58,429 nt of DNA from Pseudomonas sp. K2I15 (GCF_002204795.1 NZ_NIXO01000040.1:1-58429); one strand, 5' to 3'. Shown: positions 1-8,693, numbered from the stretch's first letter. The notes: generated by a model from the sequence alone, not told the origin. Made by a program: numbers and translations.

Positions 1-93
1 CTCAGCCATGCATTACGTCCTGCCTCATCGGCGTGAGGAGCGCATTTATCCGCGGGCCATCCGGCTCAAATCACCGAAATATCCGATCAGAAA

Positions 94-123
94 TAAAAAA
101 GCCAGTCAGCTTAACTGACTGGC
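94..123 (-). terminator. Rho-independent terminator of azu
   Basis: On the minus strand a 9-bp perfect stem (GCCAGTCAG / CTGACTGGC) with a 5-base loop is followed by a run of seven bases that is nearly all T. It lies about 40 bases downstream of the azurin stop codon, so it ends the azu transcript. Positions 1-93 hold no gene that I can support. Confidence 0.85.
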
Positions 124-161
124 ATTACCCCGACGGGCGCTTTTTTTTGCCTGAAGATTGC

Positions 162-605
162 TTACTTCAGGGTCACAGTGCCTTTCATCATCGAGATGTG
201 GCCTGGGAACGAGCAGAAGAAGCCGTACTTCTCGTCAGCTTTCAGTTTCGATACGTCGAAGGTCACCGAATCTGTCTCGCCAGCGCCGATGATTTTGGTG
301 TGGGCAATAATGCGAGCATCACCGTCCTTCAAGTAGTTGCTGGCAGCGGCGCCCATACCGTCGCTGGCGATCGGTTGCATATCGGCTTCTTTACTCAGCA
401 CCCAGTTATGGCCCATGACGTTTTTCGGCAAGCTGCCGGAGTGGGTCAACTCAACGGTGAACGTTTTGCAGCTCTTGTCGATTTCGATGGCCTTGGTGTT
501 GAAGGACATCTGGTCAGTGGAGTCGACAGTGACCTTGCACTCTGCAGCAAGCAACTGGCCGCTAGCCAGAGTCAGCAGGGAAACAGCAACGAGTTTGGCA
601 AACAT
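162..605 (-). CDS. azu: Azurin precursor
   Basis: Periplasmic blue copper (cupredoxin) electron carrier, 147 residues. Residues 1-20 form a signal peptide ending LLA before AECK, the same mature N-terminus as known Pseudomonas azurins. The type-1 copper ligands are visible: His66 (MGHNW), Cys131, His136 and Met140 in the FFCSFPGHISMM segment, which correspond to His46, Cys112, His117 and Met121 of mature P. aeruginosa azurin. The disulfide Cys pair near the N-terminus (Cys23, Cys46) is also present. The reading frame extends 33 bases upstream, but the ATG at 605 has GGAG at the right distance and begins the signal peptide. It is a single-gene transcript with its own terminator and a candidate ANR site upstream. 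Confidence 0.97.
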   Translation of the reverse strand: MFAKLVAVSLLTLASGQLLAAECKVTVDSTDQMSFNTKAIEIDKSCKTFTVELTHSGSLPKNVMGHNWVLSKEADMQPIASDGMGAAASNYLKDGDARIIAHTKIIGAGETDSVTFDVSKLKADEKYGFFCSFPGHISMMKGTVTLK

Positions 606-675
606 GTGAATCTCCAGGGCAGGGTTTAAAAAACGCATAGTGCGACAAGGGTGCCTGAGTCAGGCAGGACTTCAT

Positions 676-689
676 ATGATCTGTATCAA
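676..689 (-). promoter_or_regulatory. Candidate ANR/FNR box upstream of azu
   Basis: Read on the minus strand the sequence is TTGATACAGATCAT, matching TTGAT-N4-ATCAA at 9 of 10 defined positions. Its centre is about 77 bases upstream of the azu start, consistent with a class II site and a 5' leader of about 35 bases. In P. aeruginosa azu is known to be activated by ANR; the extension to this organism is inference. No convincing -10 element was identified. Confidence 0.6.
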
Positions 690-794
690 CAGATTGTATA
701 CAACTTTAGGCTATCAGACTCATCGAAACAATCTACCGGCCAAAGTACTGATGCCGGCCTATGATCGGCCCATCACCCTTCCGGAGTCCGCGCC

Positions 795-884
795 ATGCAC
801 CTCAATAACCTGTTCCGCAGCCTGCTTGCCGCCTATGCCTGTGGTGCCAGCGGCACGTACGAAACACCTCAACGCGAGGTTTAA
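795..884 (+). CDS. Possible small protein of 29 residues
   Basis: An ATG with GGAG eight bases upstream opens a frame of 29 codons ending in TAA. The product starts MHLNNLFRSLLAAYACGASG and has a short amphipathic or hydrophobic N-terminal part, one Cys and a charged tail. It lies 58 bases before the LOG-family gene on the same strand and could be co-transcribed with it or act as a leader peptide. Apart from this ORF and the ANR site, the 304 bases between azu and the next gene hold nothing else I can support. The frame is short enough to be chance. Confidence 0.4.
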   Translation: MHLNNLFRSLLAAYACGASGTYETPQREV

Positions 885-942
885 TCCTTTGAGAGACGCA
901 GGCCAGCCTTTACTCTTTAGCCACAACTGAGTGGAGTCAGGT

Positions 943-1530
943 ATGACCTTGAAGTCTGTCTGTGTGTTTTGCGGTGCCAGCAGCGGCACCAACCCGGCCT
1001 ATCGTGAAGCGGCCGTGGCCCTCGGGCGCGCGCTGGCCGAGCGCAAGCTGACCCTGGTGTACGGTGGTGGCGCCGTGGGCCTGATGGGAATCGTCGCCGA
1101 TGCGGCGCTGGAAGCCGGCGGTGAAGTGATCGGGATTATTCCCGAAAGCCTGAAAGTCCTGGAAATCGGCCACAAAGGCCTGACCCGCCTGGAAGTGGTC
1201 GACGGCATGCACGCCCGCAAGGCACGCATGGCCGAGCTGAGCGACGCATTTATTGCGCTGCCGGGCGGCCTGGGCACCCTCGAAGAACTGTTCGAAGTCT
1301 GGACCTGGGGCCAACTCGGTTACCACGGCAAACCGCTGGGTTTGCTCGAAGTGGACGGTTTTTACCGCAAATTGACCGATTTTCTTGATCATATCGTCGG
1401 CGAAGGTTTCGTCCGGGCGCCCCATCGTGCCATGCTGCAAATGAGCGAATCGCCGGCTGAGCTGCTTGACGTACTGGATGCCTGGCAACCGCTGGTCCTG
1501 CCCAAATGGGTGGACCAAAAACCCGATTAA
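943..1530 (+). CDS. LOG-family cytokinin riboside 5'-monophosphate phosphoribohydrolase
   Basis: Rossmann-fold nucleotide hydrolase of the LOG / lysine-decarboxylase-like family (195 residues). Members release the free base from N6-modified AMP; in bacteria the physiological substrate is usually unknown. The N-terminal CVFCGASSG loop, the YGGGAVGLMG nucleotide-binding loop near residue 45 and the family signature PGGLGTLEE near residue 105 are all present, and length is normal. An in-frame GTG exists at 931, but the ATG at 943 sits six bases after GGAG and was chosen. The gene follows azu divergently, the same arrangement as in P. aeruginosa. Older annotation as lysine decarboxylase should be ignored, because the protein lacks a PLP fold. 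Confidence 0.92.
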   Translation: MTLKSVCVFCGASSGTNPAYREAAVALGRALAERKLTLVYGGGAVGLMGIVADAALEAGGEVIGIIPESLKVLEIGHKGLTRLEVVDGMHARKARMAELSDAFIALPGGLGTLEELFEVWTWGQLGYHGKPLGLLEVDGFYRKLTDFLDHIVGEGFVRAPHRAMLQMSESPAELLDVLDAWQPLVLPKWVDQKPD

Positions 1531-1598
1531 CCCTTGGGACGCGATTAAAGGCAGAATACGCGCCGCTCAACCTCACCTTCGACCCCAGAGGATCGCCC

Positions 1599-1787
1599 AT
1601 GGCAAAACCTAATTACTCCTTCGCCAAACGTCAGAGAGACTTGGCCAAAGAGCAGAAGAAAGAGGAAAAGCTGCAGCGCAAGAAAACTGCAGCCGACGAA
1701 GAAGCCGGTGCACTGAACCCGGATGCGGAAGGTACAGTGGCTACTGACGACACCGAAGCACCGAAAGATCAGGCGCCAGACGCCTAA
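1599..1787 (+). CDS. Small Lys/Glu-rich conserved hypothetical protein
   Basis: A 62-residue protein starting MAKPNYSFAKRQRDLAKEQK. The first half is strongly basic and probably helical (FAKRQRDLAKEQKKEEKLQRKK), the second half acidic and probably disordered, ending TEAPKDQAPDA. There is no Cys, membrane segment or signal peptide. AGAGGA precedes the ATG at 1599 at normal spacing. The frame runs further upstream to 1506 but without a ribosome site. It lies 68 bases after the LOG gene and before a strong hairpin, so it may be the last gene of that transcript. I know similar short proteins at this place in other pseudomonads, but no function. The basic segment would suit nucleic-acid or ribosome binding, which is only inference. 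Confidence 0.75.
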   Translation: MAKPNYSFAKRQRDLAKEQKKEEKLQRKKTAADEEAGALNPDAEGTVATDDTEAPKDQAPDA

Positions 1788-1800
1788 GGCCTCTCACTTG

Positions 1801-1824
1801 TAGCCACTGCCCAGGCAGTGGCTA
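1801..1824. terminator. Bidirectional terminator between convergent genes
   Basis: A perfect 11-bp stem (TAGCCACTGCC / GGCAGTGGCTA) with a 2-base gap at its centre lies in the 47 bases between two convergent genes. A short T-rich stretch follows on the plus strand. It probably stops transcription from both sides. Confidence 0.65.
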
Positions 1825-1834
1825 CAGGCCTTGT

Positions 1835-2725
1835 TTATTCCAGCGGCATCACCGTCACCCGCACTTCCGGGTCATGGCTCCCTCCTCCCAGAATCACCCC
1901 CCGCAACGGCGAAACATCGGAAAAATCCCGGCCCCAGGCCAGGGTGATGTGTTCCAGTGCCGGCTGCACATTGTTGGTCGGATCAAAATCCACCCAACCC
2001 AACACCGGGCAAAACACCGACACCCACGCGTGGGACGCATCCGCGCCGATCAACCGTGGCTGGCCGGGCGGTGGCTGGGTCAGCAGGTAACCGCTGATAT
2101 ACCGTGCCGCCAGGCCCCGGGAGCGCAGGCACGCGAGCATCAGGTGGGCGAAGTCCTGGCACACGCCGCGCCGGCGCTCCAGCACTTCCACCAGCGGCGT
2201 GGCGACCTGGGTGGCTTCGGCATCGAAGGTGAACTCGCTGAAGATCTTCTCCATCAGCGCCTGCACACCCAATAGCAAAGGGCGACCTGCCGGGAAACAG
2301 TCTTCAGAGAACTCGACGAAGCTTTTCTTCAAATGCACGTAGGGCGATTCGAACCGGTAGCGGCAGGCCTCGATCACCTCGGCCGACAGCGGTTGGCTGC
2401 TGTAGGTAAGACCGTTGCGGGCTTGATCCCAGGCCAGCGACAGGCTGAAATCCAGCACCGGCCGCGCCAGCACTTCCACCGTCAGCCCGGCGTTCACCAG
2501 CAGTTCATCATGGGGCCGCTCGAACGCCAGCCGGGTGATCGGGTTACCAAACACGTCCAGCTCATCCCGGCGCGAGGTCGGTTCGGGGCTGATCTCCAGT
2601 TGCTGCGAGCTGCAGCGCTGCCAGGCGCAAGGCCGTGGCCACAGATGCGCCAGTTGCTGGGCGAGGGACACCGGGCTGTCGTAATGGTAATGGGTATCGT
2701 GGAAAATCTGGTAGCGGGCACTCAT
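1835..2725 (-). CDS. Transglutaminase-like cysteine protease family protein
   Basis: A cytoplasmic protein of 296 residues with a bacterial transglutaminase-like N-terminal beta domain (starts MSARYQIFHDTHYHYDSPV) followed by a transglutaminase/papain-like core. The presumed catalytic triad is Cys189 (RRGVCQDFAH), His232 (SHAWVSV) and Asp247 or Asp249 (WVDFDPTNN). There is no signal peptide. The ATG at 2725 overlaps the TGA of the upstream ligase gene by one base, so both are translated together. Proteins of this type accompany circularly permuted ATP-grasp and alpha-E proteins in many bacteria and were proposed to cleave or transfer the peptide made by the ligase. The substrate is unknown. 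Confidence 0.88.
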   Translation of the reverse strand: MSARYQIFHDTHYHYDSPVSLAQQLAHLWPRPCAWQRCSSQQLEISPEPTSRRDELDVFGNPITRLAFERPHDELLVNAGLTVEVLARPVLDFSLSLAWDQARNGLTYSSQPLSAEVIEACRYRFESPYVHLKKSFVEFSEDCFPAGRPLLLGVQALMEKIFSEFTFDAEATQVATPLVEVLERRRGVCQDFAHLMLACLRSRGLAARYISGYLLTQPPPGQPRLIGADASHAWVSVFCPVLGWVDFDPTNNVQPALEHITLAWGRDFSDVSPLRGVILGGGSHDPEVRVTVMPLE

Positions 2726-5211
2726 CACACAGACACCGTTTGCTGGCTGACATCGTCCACATGGGCAAAATGGCGCAAGGCCAGGCGATCCGAGACTAGC
2801 CCGCTTTCATCGGCTACCGCTTGCAGCAGGTCGGCCAGGCCGTCCAGCGCAGCACGCACGCTGGACTCGCCGAACAGCGGGTTCTCCAGGCAACCCAGGT
2901 CAAAGCGCGCCAGGCGCTCCACCAACGGCGCCAGCCCGGTTTCCCGGGGCACGCCGAAATCGTCATTCAGGCGACGCAGGGTGCGGCTCACCAGTTTGAG
3001 CTGGAACAGCACCGCGTGGGGATTTTGCTCGTCCAGCAGCAACAGGTCCAGCACCGGGATCAATTGCGGCACCGCAAGATAACGCGAGCGGTAAGTGATG
3101 CTGCTGTTGCCCAGTTCCAGCAACCATTCCAGCCCGGCCTGATCGAACACCGCCACGCCACGCAGGAAGGCCGCCAGGCTGCTGCTGAGAAATTGCAGGC
3201 GCTCGATGCGCCGGCCCATCATCAAGAAGCGCCAGCCTTCGTCGCGGGTCATGTCGTCGAGGGCAAAGCCCGACAGCGCCGCGAGCGACATCACCAGGCG
3301 GTTGAGGAAATCGAGCAGTTCGCCGAAGTCCGGCTCTTCGCTTTCCAGCTCCAGGGCTTCGCGCTGCAACTCCACCAGGGCCTGCCAGTTTTCCCGGGAC
3401 AGCTTGCCACGCACCTGGGACGCCGCCCACTGCAAACGCTGCAAGTTGGCCCGCAGGCTCGACGGCCAGTCATCACCGAGCAACGCCGCCTGGAGCCGCT
3501 CAGGCAATTCGCCCTCCTCCGGCAACAGTCGCAGGTTCTCACCCAGCTCAACCGCCGCCTGCAGCGCCAGCGGGTCGTCTCCGTCGACATAGCGGGCGAG
3601 GACGATCCGCAGCCAGCGCGCGCTGTTATCACAACGCTCGCAATAGCGGCCAAACCAGAACAGGTTCTCCACCACCCGCGACGGCAGGTACGGATCACGC
3701 CGCACCAGGTCGTGGGCGCCGATCGCCCGTTGGGCGCGCCAATGTTCGGCGCCGTGGGCGCGCTCGCCGAGCACCCAGGTGTCCTTGCTCGCGCCGCCAC
3801 GTTGCATCGACACCACTTCGGCATCGGCCTCGGCGGCCACGCGGGTCAGGCCGCCGGGCAATACCCGGTAACCGTCGGCGCTGGCCACAGCGTAAACGCG
3901 CATGCCGATGGCACGATGTTGAAGGTGATCATCGACCGTGTGCCACACCGGCGCCTGGGATAATTGCGCAAGTTCCTGGGCGACGTAGGCGTAAGGCCGG
4001 GCCTGCATGCGTTCAGCCAGGGCTTGGCGTTGCTCGTCATTCAAATCGCGGCCAAATACCGGGGTGAAGCTTTGCGACGGGAACGCCGGTTTGATCAGCA
4101 GCTCCGGAAGTTTTTCCAGGGCTTCGGCCAGCACCGGCGGCTCACCGCACCACCAGGTGGCGATGGACGGCAGGATCAGCTCTTCGCCAAACAGGAATTG
4201 ATTGATCTTCGGCAAAAAGCCCAGCAGGCCGGGCGACTCCAGCACGCCGCTGCCCAACGCGTTGGCCACCAGCACGTTGCCCTGGCGTACGGCATCCAGC
4301 AGGCCGGGCACGCCGAGGGCCGAGTCGGTGCGCAGCTCCAGCGGGTCGCAGAAATCGTCGTCCAGGCGGCGCATGATCGCGTGCACCCGGCGCAGGCCGC
4401 TGAGGGTTTTGAGGTACACCGTGGCGTCGCGCACGGTCAGGTCGCCGCCCTCCACCAGCGGGTAGCCGAGCTGGCGGGCGAGGTATAAATGCTCGAAATA
4501 GCTTTCGTTGAAACGGCCCGGGGTCAGCAGCACGATCAGCGGCGGCTGGTCGTCGCTCGGTGCCTGGCGGGCCAGGGTTTCCTGCAAGGTGCGGAAGAAA
4601 CCGGTGAGGTGCTGCACCTGCAAGTCGCGGTACAGGTCCGGGAATGCACGGGACACGATGGTACGGTTTTCCAGGGCATAACCGGCGCCGGACGGGGCCT
4701 GGGTACGGTCGGCGGTCACCCACCAGCGGCCATCCGGCGTGCGGGCCAGGTCCACGGCGTACAGGTGCAGGTACGCGCCGTCTGGCGGCTGGATGCCCTG
4801 GCACGGCCACAGGAAATTGTTATGGCCGAACACCAGTTCGGCCGGCAGCAATCCTTCGGCGATCAAGCGTTGCGGGCCGTAGAGGTCTGCCAGTACGGCA
4901 TTGAGCAGGCGTGCACGCTGGGCGATGCCGGCTGAGAGTTGCTTCCACTCATCGGCCGCCAGCACGTGTGGCAACAGGTCCAGCTCCCACGGGCGATCAG
5001 CGCCCTTGGGGTCGGCGTAGACGTTGTAGGTCACGCCGTTTTCCTGGATCTGCCGGGTCAGCAAGGCCTGGCGCTGGGCCAGTTGCGCCGGGGTGCTGCG
5101 TTGCAGGTGATCGAGCAGGCGCTGCCAATGGGCGCGAACCGCGCCGCTGTCGTCCAGCAGTTCGTGATAAGTGCCCGCGGTCAGCGGGTAACGGTCGAGC
5201 AAGTCGGGCAT
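2725..5211 (-). CDS. Circularly permuted ATP-grasp ligase fused to alpha-E domain
   Basis: An 828-residue two-domain protein. Residues 1 to about 490 are a circularly permuted ATP-grasp type 2 domain: QENGVTYNVYAD near the start, GHNNFLWPCQG, GRFNESYFEHLYLA, then RGGASKDTWVL. From about residue 505 to the end is an all-helical alpha-E domain, recognisable by VVENLFWFGRYCERCDNSAR. In other genomes these are often separate genes. Comparative genomics by others predicts that such proteins form peptide bonds, making a short peptide or tag. The frame extends to a TTG at 5241 (ten more residues); neither start has a strong ribosome site and I chose the ATG beginning MPDLLDRYPL. It overlaps the downstream transglutaminase gene by one base. 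Confidence 0.88.
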   Translation of the reverse strand: MPDLLDRYPLTAGTYHELLDDSGAVRAHWQRLLDHLQRSTPAQLAQRQALLTRQIQENGVTYNVYADPKGADRPWELDLLPHVLAADEWKQLSAGIAQRARLLNAVLADLYGPQRLIAEGLLPAELVFGHNNFLWPCQGIQPPDGAYLHLYAVDLARTPDGRWWVTADRTQAPSGAGYALENRTIVSRAFPDLYRDLQVQHLTGFFRTLQETLARQAPSDDQPPLIVLLTPGRFNESYFEHLYLARQLGYPLVEGGDLTVRDATVYLKTLSGLRRVHAIMRRLDDDFCDPLELRTDSALGVPGLLDAVRQGNVLVANALGSGVLESPGLLGFLPKINQFLFGEELILPSIATWWCGEPPVLAEALEKLPELLIKPAFPSQSFTPVFGRDLNDEQRQALAERMQARPYAYVAQELAQLSQAPVWHTVDDHLQHRAIGMRVYAVASADGYRVLPGGLTRVAAEADAEVVSMQRGGASKDTWVLGERAHGAEHWRAQRAIGAHDLVRRDPYLPSRVVENLFWFGRYCERCDNSARWLRIVLARYVDGDDPLALQAAVELGENLRLLPEEGELPERLQAALLGDDWPSSLRANLQRLQWAASQVRGKLSRENWQALVELQREALELESEEPDFGELLDFLNRLVMSLAALSGFALDDMTRDEGWRFLMMGRRIERLQFLSSSLAAFLRGVAVFDQAGLEWLLELGNSSITYRSRYLAVPQLIPVLDLLLLDEQNPHAVLFQLKLVSRTLRRLNDDFGVPRETGLAPLVERLARFDLGCLENPLFGESSVRAALDGLADLLQAVADESGLVSDRLALRHFAHVDDVSQQTVSV

Positions 5212-5268
5212 GGAACGCTCGGCAGGGGCAAGGGAAGTCAAATTAACTCACAAACACTGCGATCCACC

Positions 5269-5389
5269 TGTGGGAGCAGGCTTATGTGGGTGCGGGCTTG
5301 CTCGCGAAAGCGGAGTGTCAGGCACTGAATGTGTTTCTGAGACACCGTATTCGCGAGCAAGCCCGCTCCCACACAAACCCGCTCCCACA
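5269..5389. repeat. REPIN (paired inverted REP), nested
   Basis: Inverted arms TGTGGGTGCGGGCTTGCTCG (5285 onward) and its complement (ending 5374) flank a spacer of about 45 bases. A second partial pair lies outside them (GTGGGAGCAGG at 5270; CGCTCCCACAT ending 5390), so one REP copy seems to sit inside another. The element fills the gap between two genes of the amidoligase cluster and shares its spacer motif ACACCGTATTCG with the REPIN near 16.9 kb. Confidence 0.85.
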
Positions 5390-5402
5390 TTTTGAATCGC
5401 GC

Positions 5403-8400
5403 TTAGTCATTCTTATTGGGGAAGCGCCGCAAATCCAGGGTCATCGGCAATTCATCATTGATCACCACGCTCGGCACCGGCAATTTCCCGGGAGTGTGTC
5501 CCAAGCGGAAAAACCGCGCCATCCGCCGGCTTTCAGCTTCATTGGCATTCACCGGCAGGCTGTCGTAATTGCGCCCGCCCGGATGGGCGACATGGTACTG
5601 GCAACCACCCAGCGAGCGCTGCATCCACGTGTCCAAAAGATCAAATACCAGCGGCGCATGCACCGGGATGGTTGGCTGCAAGCAGTTGGCCGGTTGCCAG
5701 GCGCGATAGCGCACGCCCGCGACAAACTCGCCGACGCGCCCGGTGGGTTGCAGCGGCACCGGAATGCCGTTGCAGGTCAGCAGGTAACGCTGGGGCGGCA
5801 GGCCGCTCAACTTGACCTGCAAGCGTTCCAGGGACGAATCCACGTAACGTACCGTGCCGCCCACTGCGCCCTCCTCGCCCAGCACATGCCAGGGCTCCAG
5901 GGCCTGGCGCAGTTCCAGTTCGATACCGCTGACGGCATAGTCGCCGACCTTGGGAAAACGGAACTCCAGGTGCGCGGCAAACCATTCGGCCCGCAGCGGA
6001 TAACCGGCGGCGTTCAGCTCGACGATCACGTCAGCAAAATCCTGCTCGATAAAATGCGGCAACAGGAAGCGGTCGTGCAGCTCCGTGCCCCAGCGCGCCA
6101 GCTTCGGCGGTGCATAGGGTTCACGCCAGAAACGCGCGACCAGCGCCCGCAGCAGCAGTTGCTGGGTCAGGCTCATACGCGCATGGGGCGGCATTTCAAA
6201 GGCGCGTAATTCCAGCAGGCCCAGGCGCCCAGTGGCCCCGTCCGGCGAGTAGAGTTTGTCGACGCAGAATTCGGCGCGGTGGGTGTTGCCGGTGACGTCG
6301 ATCAGCAGGTTGCGCAGCAGGCGGTCCACCAGCCATGGCGGGCATTCTTCGCCCACTTCGGGCATCTGGGCGAAGGCGATTTCCAGCTCGTACAACGCAT
6401 CGTTACGCGCTTCGTCGACCCGTGGCGCCTGGGAAGTCGGGCCGATGAACAGGCCGGAAAACAGGTAGGACAGCGACGGGTGGTTATGCCAGTAGCTGAT
6501 CAGACTGCGCAGCAGATCGGGACGCCGCAGGAACGGCGAGTCCTTGGGCGTGGCGCCACCGAGCACAAAGTGGTTACCACCGCCGGTGCCGGTGTGGCGG
6601 CCGTCGATCATGAATTTTTCAGTGGTAAGACGGGTTTGCCGGGCCTCTTCGTAGAGAAACTCAGTGCGCTCCACCAACTCGTCCCAGGTGGCGGACGGCT
6701 GCACGTTAACCTCGATCACACCCGGGTCCGGCGTAACCCGGAAGTTGCTCAGGCGTGGGTCGCTCGGTGGCTCGTAGCCTTCCAGCAGCACCGGGCAGTG
6801 CAGTTCTTCGGCGGTGGCTTCGATGGCTGCCACCAGCTCCAGATAATCCTCGACCCGTTCCAGCGGCGGCATGAACAGGTACAGCCGGCCTTCCCGCGCT
6901 TCGGCGCATAGGGCGGTGCGGGTCAGCCAGTCAGCAGATTCGTCGATCTTCGGAACACGGTCTGTGCTCGCCGCCGCCTCGCCGTGGCTTTGCAGCTGCG
7001 AGGTGGTCGGCAGGTCCGCCAGGTCCTGGTTGGGATCAGTGGGATGCACGAACGGATAGTCCGCTGCCGTCACCCACGGCTGCGAGGCCAGTGGCAGGCG
7101 ATAACCCAGCGGCGAATCACCCGGCACCAGGCGGCAATGGTTGTCCCGCAGGTACCAGCGCCCGCTCTGCCAGCGGTCATTGGCCGCTGTGCGCGCCAGC
7201 GGCAGCACCTGGCCGATGACTTTATCCAGGCCCTGGCTGAAGACTTTGCGCAGGCGGTCGCGCTCAAGCTTGTCTTCCAGGCGCGGGTCTTCGGCGGTGA
7301 CGTTTTGCGGCAAGGCGCCTTCGCGCCACAGGTAGTAGAAATTGTCTTCGTAGGCCGGGAATACAAAATGCGTAGGCAGTTTCAGGCGCTCGGCGACGCT
7401 GGCGAGAAAACGCCCGGCCATCAGGCCATCGGCGCCGTAGCTTTCCTGCTCATCGGCGATCAGCGCGCTGTTGTGCCAGATCGGTACCCCGTCGCGGCGC
7501 CAGTAGCAGTTCAGAGACCAGCGCGGCAGTTGCTCGCCCGGGTACCACTTGCCCTGGCCGAAGTGCACCAGGCCCTTGGGCGCGTAGTGCTTGCGCATGC
7601 GCTGGAACAGCTCGGCAGACAGCCGGCGTTTATCGGGGCCCAGGGCTGCGGTATTCCATTCGGCACCGTCGGGGTCGTCGATGGAAACGAAGGTCGGTTC
7701 ACCACCCATGGTCAGGCGTACGTCGTCCTTGAGCAGGTCGCCGTCGATCTGCCGGCCAAGGGCCTGGATCGCCAGCCACTGCTCTTCGGTGTAGGGCTTG
7801 GTAACCCTTGGGGCTTCCCAAATCCGTTCTACGGACATCTCGTGGGTAAATTCGCACTCGCACGGTTCCACCAGACCACTGATTGGCGCCGCGGAGGAAG
7901 GATCAGGACTACAGGCCAACGGGATATGGCCTTCACCGGCGAACAAGCCGGAGGTGGCGTCGAGGCCGATCCAGCCGGCGCCGGGCAAATACACTTCGCA
8001 CCAGGCATGCAGGTCGGTGAAATCCACCTCGGTGCCGGACGGGCCATCGAGGGCTTTGACGTCGGCGGTCAGCTGGATCAGATAGCCGGACACAAACCGT
8101 GCCGCCAACCCGAGATGACGCAGCAGTTGCACCAGCAACCACGCCGAATCCCGGCACGAGCCGGAGGCGTTTTCGAGGGTGAATTCCGGGGTTTGTACGC
8201 CCGGCTCCATGCGGATCAGGTAGCCGATATCGGCGGCCAAGCGCTGATTGAGCCCTACCAGAAAATCCACGGCGGGCAACGGCGTGCGGTCGATACCCGC
8301 CAGATACGCGGCGAATCTGGGGGTCAGCGGCAATGTTTCCAGGTACGGCGCCAGCTCGCGCTGCTCATCGGCGGCGTAGCTGAACGGGATTTTTTCGGCG

Positions 8401-8693
8401 TAGGGCTCAAGGAAAAAGTCGAACGGGTTGAACACCGCCATCTCGGCGACCAGGTCGACCTCAATGCGCAACTCGTCGGTCTTTTCCGGGAACACCAGGC
8501 GCGCCAGGTAATTGCCCTGGGGGTCTTGCTGCCAATTGATGAAGTGCTGTTCCGGCAGCACTTTCAGCGCGTAGGACAAAATCCGCGTGCGGCTATGGGC
8601 CGCCGGACGCAGACGAACAATCTGTGGGCCGAGTTCGACTGCGCGTTCGTAGCGGTAATGCGTAACGTGGTGCAAAGCGACATGAATCGACAC
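5403..8693 (-). CDS. Transglutaminase-like and DUF2126 putative amidoligase fusion
   Basis: A large cytoplasmic protein of 1096 residues. Residues 1-260 are a transglutaminase-like unit with candidate catalytic Cys180 (ASGSCRDSAW), His229 (DLHAWCEVY) and Asp245 (WIGLDATSG). The rest matches DUF2126, described as a putative amidoligase; conserved stretches are LTMGGEPTFVSIDDPD near residue 330, IEVNVQPS and DGRHTGTGGGNHFVLGG. The frame runs open to 8735, but GTG at 8693 is preceded by AGGAGG at five bases, and the product then starts with the family-typical SIHVALHHVTHYRYE. It lies upstream of the ATP-grasp/alpha-E and second transglutaminase genes, separated from them by a REPIN. Together the three genes form a predicted peptide-synthesis or tagging module. 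Confidence 0.88.
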   Translation of the reverse strand: MSIHVALHHVTHYRYERAVELGPQIVRLRPAAHSRTRILSYALKVLPEQHFINWQQDPQGNYLARLVFPEKTDELRIEVDLVAEMAVFNPFDFFLEPYAEKIPFSYAADEQRELAPYLETLPLTPRFAAYLAGIDRTPLPAVDFLVGLNQRLAADIGYLIRMEPGVQTPEFTLENASGSCRDSAWLLVQLLRHLGLAARFVSGYLIQLTADVKALDGPSGTEVDFTDLHAWCEVYLPGAGWIGLDATSGLFAGEGHIPLACSPDPSSAAPISGLVEPCECEFTHEMSVERIWEAPRVTKPYTEEQWLAIQALGRQIDGDLLKDDVRLTMGGEPTFVSIDDPDGAEWNTAALGPDKRRLSAELFQRMRKHYAPKGLVHFGQGKWYPGEQLPRWSLNCYWRRDGVPIWHNSALIADEQESYGADGLMAGRFLASVAERLKLPTHFVFPAYEDNFYYLWREGALPQNVTAEDPRLEDKLERDRLRKVFSQGLDKVIGQVLPLARTAANDRWQSGRWYLRDNHCRLVPGDSPLGYRLPLASQPWVTAADYPFVHPTDPNQDLADLPTTSQLQSHGEAAASTDRVPKIDESADWLTRTALCAEAREGRLYLFMPPLERVEDYLELVAAIEATAEELHCPVLLEGYEPPSDPRLSNFRVTPDPGVIEVNVQPSATWDELVERTEFLYEEARQTRLTTEKFMIDGRHTGTGGGNHFVLGGATPKDSPFLRRPDLLRSLISYWHNHPSLSYLFSGLFIGPTSQAPRVDEARNDALYELEIAFAQMPEVGEECPPWLVDRLLRNLLIDVTGNTHRAEFCVDKLYSPDGATGRLGLLELRAFEMPPHARMSLTQQLLLRALVARFWREPYAPPKLARWGTELHDRFLLPHFIEQDFADVIVELNAAGYPLRAEWFAAHLEFRFPKVGDYAVSGIELELRQALEPWHVLGEEGAVGGTVRYVDSSLERLQVKLSGLPPQRYLLTCNGIPVPLQPTGRVGEFVAGVRYRAWQPANCLQPTIPVHAPLVFDLLDTWMQRSLGGCQYHVAHPGGRNYDSLPVNANEAESRRMARFFRLGHTPGKLPVPSVVINDELPMTLDLRRFPNKND

